From positions 1 through 5,064 of the forward strand of contig JAKFWB010000102.1 of assembly GCA_021732945.1 (NCBI GenBank): DNA of 5,064 bases, read 5' to 3'. Below the pieces are notes generated by a model. That model had not been told where the DNA came from and ran no database searches. It worked only from the letters and a program-made list of their open reading frames with translations. Source of the DNA: Porphyrobacter sp. Its GTDB lineage: Bacteria > Pseudomonadota > Alphaproteobacteria > Sphingomonadales > Sphingomonadaceae. Below, one piece after another: positions 1-5,064 of this stretch. The translations under genes were made by a program, and so were the position numbers. Position 1 is the first letter of the stretch; each line of letters starts with the position of its first letter.

Positions 1-479
1 GGCGCGAGAATTTTGGCGCGGGGATGGCACAGATTGCCGCTGCATTGCAGCAACTTGCGGCGCGCGACGATGTCGCGATTATCTATCCGCTGCACCCCAA
101 TCCCAATGTTGTGGGGGTGATGCGACCGGCACTGGCGTGGCAGGACAATATCGCCCTGATCGACCCGCTCGACTATTTGGATTTCGTCGCGATGATGGCG
201 GCCTGCGACCTTGTCCTAACCGATTCCGGCGGGATTCAGGAGGAAGCCCCCAGCCTTGGCAAGCCGGTGCTGGTGATGCGCGACACGACCGAGCGGCCCG
301 AAGGCGTGGCGGCCGGAACGGCGCGATTGGTCGGGGCAGATACGGCTGTTATTCTTACCGAAACGACGCGGCTGCTCGATGATGCGGGCGCCTATCAGGC
401 GATGGCGCGGGCGCATAGTCCTTACGGGGATGGCACCGCCAGCCGCCAGATCGCGGACATTATCGCCGCGCTGCACTGA
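1..479 (+). CDS. wecB: UDP-N-acetylglucosamine 2-epimerase (non-hydrolysing), C-terminal part, 5' end outside window
   Basis: This cytoplasmic enzyme interconverts UDP-GlcNAc and UDP-ManNAc, the donor of ManNAc or ManNAcA for surface polysaccharides. About 158 codons are visible, against roughly 370 residues for the family, so the N-terminal Rossmann domain and most catalytic residues lie off the left edge. The reading frame is open from base 3 and begins with RENFG, the tail of the conserved HRRENFG motif; the ATG at 24 is therefore internal, not a start. Other family hallmarks are HPNPNV, then ACDLVLTDSGGIQEEAPSLG followed by KPVLVMRDTTERPE, the loop that contacts the UDP moiety in known structures. 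The gene ends in TGA at 477-479, seven bases from the stop of the convergent gene. The family call is near certain; the exact substrate is inferred from the family. Confidence 0.95.
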   Translation, partial: RENFGAGMAQIAAALQQLAARDDVAIIYPLHPNPNVVGVMRPALAWQDNIALIDPLDYLDFVAMMAACDLVLTDSGGIQEEAPSLGKPVLVMRDTTERPEGVAAGTARLVGADTAVILTETTRLLDDAGAYQAMARAHSPYGDGTASRQIADIIAALH

Positions 480-486
480 TCCGTGT

Positions 487-1032
487 TCAGGGCCGCTGGA
501 TGACCACGCGGAGGTAGGTGAGCGCTGCTCCCAACACCACAAGGCTGGTTCCGATATCGATGATCCAGTTGAGCTTGAACGGCCCATACAACAGCGCATC
601 GACCGGGTGCAGCGAAATGAGCCGCAAGGCCACCAGCGCGATCATCACAAAAGCGCTAGCCGCGGCCACCATAACCGCCACATTGCGGCGCCCGCGCACG
701 CTGCGAAAGCCGCGATAAGCCCATAGAAACGCTACTAAACTTGTCACCGCGATCACGCCCGCAGCCAAGGGCCGCTGGAACGCGCGGCGATCCTGATAGG
801 CACCATCGGCCCGCATCATATTGCGCAAAGCATCCTGCCAGAAATCCTCCAACCCCAACCCGCGCAGCGCCGCCAAGGCCGCAAACAGGATCATGATCAG
901 CAGCCAAGCCCGGGCGTGCCATCCTGCTTGCCGAAAGCGCAATGCGCCGAACAGCCCTGCTGCTGCGGTGAATGACACCAGTAGATAAAGCCCTACAGCA
1001 GCAAGATTAAAGGCCGATAGATTGGCAAACAT
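487..1032 (-). CDS. Five-helix inner-membrane protein of unknown function
   Basis: I do not recognise a named family. From the ATG at 1032 the product is 181 residues with five likely membrane helices, at about residues 8-31, 42-59, 88-106, 118-137 and 157-177. The loop after helix 2 (about 60-87) is charged and carries the pattern AYQDRRAFQRP. The stretch before helix 5 reads RLISLHPVDALLYGPFKLNW. These look like conserved family signatures rather than chance, and similar uncharacterised membrane proteins do occur in polysaccharide loci, but that is from memory. The start is uncertain: ATG 1032 directly precedes the first helix but lacks a clear ribosome binding site; ATG 1083 has an AGG a few bases upstream and would add 17 mostly polar residues; a TTG at 1101 is also in frame. 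It faces the export genes across a shared intergenic region and converges on wecB. A role in polysaccharide production is inferred only from location. Confidence 0.8.
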   Translation of the reverse strand: MFANLSAFNLAAVGLYLLVSFTAAAGLFGALRFRQAGWHARAWLLIMILFAALAALRGLGLEDFWQDALRNMMRADGAYQDRRAFQRPLAAGVIAVTSLVAFLWAYRGFRSVRGRRNVAVMVAAASAFVMIALVALRLISLHPVDALLYGPFKLNWIIDIGTSLVVLGAALTYLRVVIQRP

Positions 1033-1089
1033 GGCGCACACTTTGAAAAGCTTACGGGAGTTTCGACCCTGTTCGTGGCACATTGACCT

Positions 1090-1105
1090 GCAACCATGCA
1101 ACCAT
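1090..1105. repeat. Perfect 8-bp tandem direct repeat GCAACCAT x2
   Basis: Two adjacent copies of GCAACCAT lie at 1090-1097 and 1098-1105, followed by an imperfect continuation. Seen directly in the sequence. Its position between divergent genes makes a regulator-binding site possible, for example a direct-repeat operator, but a chance or slippage-made repeat is equally compatible. Confidence 0.6.
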
Positions 1106-1166
1106 ACGGGGGGCAGTTAGCGGGGCGTAACCGTGTTGCGCTGCGGCATGCGAGGGTCTAGGTAGC

Positions 1167-1190
1167 CTCCCTTAGTGGGGGTAAAGGGAG
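1167..1190 (+). promoter_or_regulatory. Hairpin sequestering the Shine-Dalgarno sequence of the export gene
   Basis: CTCCCTT (1167-1173) is a perfect reverse complement of AAGGGAG (1184-1190), giving a 7-bp stem with a 10-base loop AGTGGGGGTA. The 3' arm is the ribosome binding site: AAAGGGAG at 1183-1190, eight bases before the ATG at 1199. If transcription starts upstream of 1167, the folded leader would hide this site and reduce initiation, so translation could respond to an RNA chaperone, small RNA or temperature. The pairing is seen; the regulatory role is inference. It does not resemble a terminator, since no T-run follows. Confidence 0.5.
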
Positions 1191-1198
1191 TGGTTACG

Positions 1199-1920
1199 AT
1201 GGGTGTTCGCAACAAGGTTTCGGCGGTCCTAATTCCCACTTTGCTGGCGATGACCGTTGCAGGCTGCGCGTCAAGCCCGGCGCCCGAAGCCGGCCTTGCC
1301 GCCTCGCAGGTCGATGCGTCGCTGGGCCAGGCAAACTACACCGTTGCGCGCCCTTCAACCTATCTTTTGCGCTCTTCGGATCTGATTTCGGTCGCAGTTT
1401 TCCGCGAGCCAGATCTTTCGCTCCCGACCGTGCGGATCGGGGTCGAGGGCAATGTCTCGGTGCCAATGCTCGGCTCGATCCCGGCTGCCGGGATGACCGC
1501 GAAGCAGCTGGAACAGGACGTCACCCGCCGCTTTGCCGCGGTCGGCCTCAAGGACCCGATGGTCAGCGTCAACATCGCCGAATATGCCTCGCACCTTGTT
1601 ACGGTTGAAGGCGCTGTGGAGCGTCCGGGGTGTACCCTTTCCAGCCCGGCGCGCGCCTTTCGTCGGCGGTATCTCTGGCCGCTGGTCCCAAGCGGTCTGC
1701 CAAGCTCAGTCAAGTCGCTGTGTTTCGCGAAAGCCCTCAAGGGATCCTCGTGGCCAAGTTCGATTACGCAGCGGTCCGGCAGGGGACCATGCTCGATCCG
1801 GTGCTTGAGCCGGGTGATCGTGTGGTGATGGGTACGGATGGCCTCTCGGTGTTCTGGGAAGACTTTCTCAAGGCGCTTCCAGCATTCGGGATCTTTGCCG
1901 CGGCCGGGGTGACCAATTGA
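1199..1920 (+). pseudogene. Wza-family polysaccharide export outer-membrane lipoprotein, broken by a single-base frameshift
   Basis: Wza-type proteins are lipid-anchored and form the outer-membrane channel through which capsule or exopolysaccharide leaves, in contact with the Wzc-type protein. The ATG at 1199 is chosen for its strong Shine-Dalgarno (AAAGGGAG, 8-base spacing); an in-frame GTG lies at 1175. Residues 1-23 are a lipoprotein signal ending in the lipobox VAGC (Cys23); Ala24-Ser25 follow, with no Asp at +2, which fits outer-membrane sorting. Residues about 55-133 match the polysaccharide export domain (YLLRSSDLISVAVFREPDLS, then VPMLGSIPAAGMTAKQLE). An SLBB-type domain starts near residue 134. 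After GGG at 1628-1630 the frame shifts by -1: the home frame runs into unrelated sequence and stops at 1826-1828, while the family-like sequence (VYPFQPGARLSSAVSLAAGP onward) continues from 1630 to the TGA at 1918-1920. One added G restores a 240-residue protein. The wzc-type gene starts four bases later, so the two should be co-transcribed. Confidence 0.88.
1624..1633 (+). other. Frameshift site at a GGGG run in the export gene
   Basis: In the home frame the codons are CCG GGG TGT; the expected family reading is Pro-Gly-Val-Tyr, requiring CCG GGG GTG TAC. One G is missing from the run at 1627-1630, or else the ribosome moves back one base on GGGG, which would let the glycine tRNA re-pair at 1627-1629 and continue with GTG at 1630. 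Domain content on both sides belongs to one protein and no other lesion is visible downstream. A GGAG lies just upstream at 1618-1621. Confidence 0.85.
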
Positions 1921-1924
1921 CACC

Positions 1925-4138
1925 ATGAATGACCCTACCTTCATCACTGCCTCCGAACCGGCACCCCAAGGGCGCTGGCTCGACAGTTACATGCCTGATG
2001 GCCAGCTAGCCCATTACCAACCGCAACCGCATAGCATCAATCTCGCAACGGTCCGGGGCATTCTGTTTCGGCAGCGCTGGCTGATTGCCGGAGTGCTGCT
2101 GGCCGCGCTGATTGGCGGCGTGATCTGGACGCTGATGGCGACCCCGATGTATCTGGCCACGTCCAAGGTGAAGGTCGAACCCTACGGGCGTTATATCGTT
2201 GAAGGTCAGGATGTTGACCAAGGCATCGCGGCCAGCCAAATTTATGATTACATCTCCACCCAGATCGAAGTGCTGAAAAGCCGCAATCTCGCCGAGATGG
2301 TGGCCAAGGAAGCCAATCTTGGCGCGCGTTACGATCTGCTGGGCAAGGATGTTGATGAACGCCGCCCACCCAATATGAGCGACGCGCAGTGGCTGGCAGA
2401 AAAAGAGAAGATCGCCGCCGGTATCCTGGCGTCGTCAATCGCTCCGCAGATGCCCACCGAAAACTGGATTATCGGGATCGGGTTCAAGTCAAGCAACCGG
2501 GTGCTGGCAGCCGAAATGGCCAATGCCTATGCCGACGCCTTTGTCGCGCTGGAATCGCGCGATACGATCTCCGAAAACAGCTATGCAGTGACCTATTTAC
2601 GCGAACAGATTGATCTATCGCGTGAGCGTTTGGAGGAAGCGGAAGAAGCCGCAAACCTCTATGCCCGCAATTCAGGGATTGTGGTGGATCAATCAGTTGC
2701 TGTGGAAGGCGGATCGACAGTTACTCTGACAGCCGCCAACCTGTCAGGGATCAACCAGCGTGTCGCCGAAGCCAAGGCCACCCGCATCGCCGCTGAACAG
2801 CGCTGGCGGTCATTGCAGAACCTGCCGACCACACAGCTGCCCGAAGTGCAGGCGAGCCCGGTGCTGCAAGGTCTGATTGGCCAGCGCACCGACAAGCGCG
2901 TCGAGCTTGCCGAACTGCGCCAGCGTTACAATGATGACTTCCCCCAGATCCGCACGCTGCTGTCGCAGTTGGCTGTGCTCGACGGGCAGATCGAGCGGAG
3001 CAGCGCAGACATCAAATCGCAGATCCGCAACGAATTCGTGATCGCCCGCAATCAGGAACAGGCGCTTGAAGCCGAACTGGCATCGGTGACCGGTGACACG
3101 CTGGTCGAACAGGATCTGCGGGTGCAATATGGCTCGCTGGAACGCGAAGCCCAGGCGCTGCGCGACCAGCTTAAGGTGCTGCTTGATCGGTATAATCAGG
3201 TCAACAGCGCCGCCAACGTGCAGTCCGGCGCGGTCAGCAAGCTTGACAGCGCAACCGTGCCCGGCGCGCCCTACGAACCGAACATGCTCCAGAACATGAC
3301 GCTGGCGCTGGTGTTCGGCATTGCACTGGCGGCAGGCCTTGCGGTGCTGCGCGAGACGCTGGACGATCGGGTGCGCTCGATCGAAGAGGTTGAGGAGAAG
3401 ATTGGGCTTCCGTTGCTCGGCTACACGCCGCATGTGCAGGAGCCTGATCTGGACGGCGCAGGCAATGATCGTTTCAGCGCGCTGATGGAGGCCTATTCCT
3501 CGATCCGCGCATCGATCGACTTTAGCCTGCCGCGCAGCAAGAACGTACTCCTCCTCACCAGCAGCAGCTCGTCAGAGGGCAAATCAACCACCTCGGTGAT
3601 CCTTGCCGAGCTGTTTGCCAGCCTTGGCCGCAAGACGCTGCTGATCGATGTCGATTTGCGGCGTCCCTCGGTCGCCCGCCTCGTCAATATCGAGCGGCCC
3701 AAGGTTGGCTTGGTCGAAGTGTTGCTCGGCCACGTCCCGCTTGAAGTGGCTGTGGTTAAAGGCGTGCATGAAAACCTCGAAATTCTGCCCGTTGGCGAAA
3801 TTCCGCCCAACCCGACAGAAATCATCGATTCACCGGAATTTCGCGCCTTCCTGAAGCAATGCAGTGAGGACTATTCGCTGGTGATCCTCGATTCCTCACC
3901 GGTGATGGGTCTGGCCGATGCGCCAATCCTGTCGCGTTTGGTGGATGGCACAATCTTCATTCTCGAAGCCAACCGGGTGCCCTTCGCGCACGCGCGCAAC
4001 GCCATTCGCCGGATCAGGGCTGCGGGCGGCAATGTGCTGGGTGTGATCCTGACCAAGTACCGCGCGTTGGAGGCAGGAGAGTCCTACAGCTACCAATACG
4101 GATACTACGAATACGGCCGCGACAAGGCGCGAGCCTGA
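1925..4138 (+). CDS. Fused polysaccharide chain-length regulator and tyrosine autokinase (Wzc-type BY-kinase)
   Basis: This 737-residue inner-membrane protein combines the co-polymerase and kinase halves that some bacteria encode separately. The N-terminus (1-51) is cytoplasmic and polar. Helix 1 spans about 52-71 and helix 2 about 459-475, preceded by the proline motif PGAPYEPN typical of Wzz proteins. Between them lies a large periplasmic Wzz/GNVR-like region with coiled-coil stretches near 224-247 and 322-425. The cytoplasmic kinase has Walker A at 547-555 (serine-rich, ending EGKST, Lys553), Walker A' LLIDVDLRRP (Asp575, Asp577) and Walker B VILDSSP (Asp656). The tail holds seven tyrosines (712, 721, 723, 725, 727, 728, 730), the usual cluster for autophosphorylation between subunits. 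Length fits fused Wzc-type proteins. Phosphorylation cycles of this family control polymer length and export with the Wza-type channel encoded four bases upstream. The ATG has only a weak upstream GGGGTGA, suggesting translational coupling. All kinase motifs look intact. Confidence 0.95.
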   Translation: MNDPTFITASEPAPQGRWLDSYMPDGQLAHYQPQPHSINLATVRGILFRQRWLIAGVLLAALIGGVIWTLMATPMYLATSKVKVEPYGRYIVEGQDVDQGIAASQIYDYISTQIEVLKSRNLAEMVAKEANLGARYDLLGKDVDERRPPNMSDAQWLAEKEKIAAGILASSIAPQMPTENWIIGIGFKSSNRVLAAEMANAYADAFVALESRDTISENSYAVTYLREQIDLSRERLEEAEEAANLYARNSGIVVDQSVAVEGGSTVTLTAANLSGINQRVAEAKATRIAAEQRWRSLQNLPTTQLPEVQASPVLQGLIGQRTDKRVELAELRQRYNDDFPQIRTLLSQLAVLDGQIERSSADIKSQIRNEFVIARNQEQALEAELASVTGDTLVEQDLRVQYGSLEREAQALRDQLKVLLDRYNQVNSAANVQSGAVSKLDSATVPGAPYEPNMLQNMTLALVFGIALAAGLAVLRETLDDRVRSIEEVEEKIGLPLLGYTPHVQEPDLDGAGNDRFSALMEAYSSIRASIDFSLPRSKNVLLLTSSSSSEGKSTTSVILAELFASLGRKTLLIDVDLRRPSVARLVNIERPKVGLVEVLLGHVPLEVAVVKGVHENLEILPVGEIPPNPTEIIDSPEFRAFLKQCSEDYSLVILDSSPVMGLADAPILSRLVDGTIFILEANRVPFAHARNAIRRIRAAGGNVLGVILTKYRALEAGESYSYQYGYYEYGRDKARA

Positions 4139-4151
4139 CGGGCCGCTCGCG
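4128..4151 (+). other. GC-rich hairpin over the wzc-type stop codon
   Basis: CGCGAGC (4128-4134) and GCTCGCG (4145-4151) are perfect reverse complements, giving a 7-bp stem and a 10-base loop that contains the TGA stop at 4136-4138. No T-run follows, so it is unlikely to be an efficient intrinsic terminator. It could act in partial termination, RNA processing or protection of the upstream message, lowering expression of the downstream glycosyltransferase relative to the kinase. The structure is seen; the role is inferred. Confidence 0.4.
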
Positions 4152-4236
4152 GTGGAAGGTTCACAGCCAGAAACGCGAGCAGGCCAGAGCTGACATGCCG
4201 CAAGAGAGGCAGGTTGGACAATGGTGGGATGACGAC

Positions 4237-5064
4237 ATGACCGAACCTCTGCCATTCAACGTCATCATCCCGGCCCATAATGAAGCGAACGTCATCGCCC
4301 GCTGCATCGAGACCGCCCTTCGCGGAGCGCCTGCCCGGCACCGGATGCAACTGATCATTGCCGCCAATGGCTGCCATGATGATACCGTGGCGATCGCCCG
4401 GAAGGTTGCGCCTGATGCCGTGGTGCTTGATCTGCCGCAGGGCTCCAAGACCATCGCCATGAACGAAGCTGCGCGCCTTGCCACCGCCTTCCCGCGCATC
4501 TTCCTTGATGCCGATATTCAGTGCGAATACCGCGCGTTGGCGGCGCTGGCTGCTGAGCTGACCAGGCCCGGCGTCATGGCTGCCTCACCGCAGCTGCGGA
4601 TGGATCTTTCACGCTCAAGCTTTCTGGTGCGGGCCTATTACCGGGTATGGCTGACCCAGCCCTATGTCACGCAGGCTATGGTGGGTTCGGGATGCTTCGG
4701 CCTGTCCGAGGCAGGCTATGCCAAGATCGGCGATTTTCCGCCGATCACGGGCGACGACGTCTGGGTCTACTCGCGCTTCACCGCGAGCGAGCGCCGAAGC
4801 GTCAGCCGCGATGGCGATGGCGTGCCGGTGTGGTTCACCGTATCGCCGCCGCGCCGGATCGTCAATCAGATCAGGGTCGAGACCCGCCGCCGGCTGGGCA
4901 ATGAACAGCTCCTCGCACTCTATCCAACGCCGCATTTCACCGGCTCCAATTCCGCTGGAGATTTGCGCAAGGCCCTGCGCGCGGGGGCGAGCATGGTGGA
5001 TGTTGGCATTTACCTCACCGTCAAGCTGATCACCAGCCTGCGCGCGGCATGGGCCAAACGCCGC
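4237..5064 (+). CDS. Family 2 glycosyltransferase, 3' end outside window
   Basis: A GT-A fold enzyme that would transfer a sugar from a nucleotide donor, presumably while building the polysaccharide repeat unit at the cytoplasmic face of the inner membrane. The frame is open from the ATG at 4237 to the right edge, 276 codons with no stop. Family signatures in order: FNVIIPAHNEANVIARCI (residues 7-24), the start of the nucleotide-binding fold; NGCHDDT (44-50); the metal-binding LDADI (Asp91, Asp93); GSGCFGLSEAGYAKIGDFPP (149-168), a glycine-rich acceptor-side segment; and GDD (Asp173-Asp174), the likely catalytic base region. RRRLGN near 213-218 resembles the arginine-containing segment near the end of such domains. 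The last visible residues (about 250-270) are partly hydrophobic and could be a membrane-associated helix. An in-frame ATG at 4195 would add 14 residues; 4237 is preferred because the fold begins right after it. It lies 98 bases after the kinase gene on the same strand. Donor and acceptor sugars cannot be told from sequence. Confidence 0.92.
   Translation, partial: MTEPLPFNVIIPAHNEANVIARCIETALRGAPARHRMQLIIAANGCHDDTVAIARKVAPDAVVLDLPQGSKTIAMNEAARLATAFPRIFLDADIQCEYRALAALAAELTRPGVMAASPQLRMDLSRSSFLVRAYYRVWLTQPYVTQAMVGSGCFGLSEAGYAKIGDFPPITGDDVWVYSRFTASERRSVSRDGDGVPVWFTVSPPRRIVNQIRVETRRRLGNEQLLALYPTPHFTGSNSAGDLRKALRAGASMVDVGIYLTVKLITSLRAAWAKRR

Larger units (their letters stand above)
1033..1198. 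promoter_or_regulatory. Divergent intergenic region between the membrane-protein gene and the export operon
   Basis: This 166-base gap must hold the minus-strand promoter for the membrane protein and is the natural place for the promoter of the plus-strand export genes. I see a TTGACC (1083-1088) resembling a -35 box but no convincing -10 box at 16-18 bases from it, so no promoter is called. Visible structure is a perfect 8-bp tandem repeat (1090-1105), a weak GTTA-N8-TAAC dyad (1116-1131) and a hairpin next to the export gene start (1167-1190). If ATG 1083 is the true start of the minus-strand gene, the gap shrinks to about 115 bases. Confidence 0.5.

Noticed and set aside
24..26. ATG as start of the first gene
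   Set aside because: The same frame is open from base 3 and encodes RENFG, a conserved internal WecB motif, so the gene begins outside the window.
452..470. CGCGG/CCGCG inverted repeat near the end of wecB as a terminator
   Set aside because: It has only five base pairs, lies inside the coding region and has no following T-run.
1083..1111. TTGACC as the -35 box of a sigma-70 promoter for the export operon
   Set aside because: No acceptable -10 box is found 16-18 bases downstream; bases there are ACGGGG.
1677..1697. Stem-loop downstream of the frameshift as a slippage stimulator
   Set aside because: The stem (with one G-U pair) starts over 40 bases after GGGG, much farther than the usual 5-9 bases for known stimulatory structures.
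1360..1947. 195-codon minus-strand reading frame opposite the export gene
   Set aside because: It lies antisense to a recognisable export protein, has an arginine- and histidine-rich low-quality composition and no family motifs; long antisense frames are expected in GC-rich DNA.
2810..3433. 207-codon minus-strand reading frame opposite the kinase gene
   Set aside because: It is fully inside the well-supported kinase gene, with composition that mirrors the sense codons and no recognisable domain.
4195..4236. Upstream ATG at 4195 as the glycosyltransferase start
   Set aside because: It would add 14 polar residues before a domain that normally begins near the N-terminus, and it lacks a clear ribosome binding site; still possible.

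Overview
The window is a segment of an exopolysaccharide or capsule locus from a GC-rich alphaproteobacterium. The protein style and the strong GC bias at third codon positions suggest Sphingomonadales (sphingomonad or Erythrobacter type), but this is inferred from general resemblance, not from a marker gene.

Layout. Bases 1-479 (+) hold the C-terminal part of a UDP-N-acetylglucosamine 2-epimerase (WecB family), cut by the left edge. It converges, with a 7-base gap, on a minus-strand gene (487-1032) for a five-helix membrane protein of unknown function. A 166-base divergent intergenic region follows (1033-1198). It contains an 8-bp tandem repeat and a hairpin that buries the ribosome binding site of the next gene. 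A plus-strand run then starts: a Wza-type outer-membrane export lipoprotein (1199-1920) whose frame is broken by one base at a GGGG run (1627-1630), a fused Wzc-type chain-length regulator and tyrosine autokinase (1925-4138), and a family 2 glycosyltransferase (4237 to the right edge, incomplete).

How they fit together. WecB would supply UDP-ManNAc as a sugar donor. The glycosyltransferase would add sugars to the lipid-linked repeat unit. The Wzc-type protein in the inner membrane would control polymerisation by cycles of tyrosine phosphorylation and dock with the Wza-type outer-membrane channel. This is the export half of a Wzx/Wzy-dependent pathway; no flippase or polymerase lies in the window.

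The gene content is ordinary for such loci. The points worth a second look are the single-base frameshift in the export gene (sequencing error, recent mutation or -1 slippage), the hairpin over that gene's Shine-Dalgarno sequence, the unidentified membrane protein in reverse orientation, and a GC hairpin over the wzc-type stop codon. No RNA genes, insertion sequences, CRISPR arrays, attachment sites or origins were seen, and there is no gene-free stretch longer than 300 bases.
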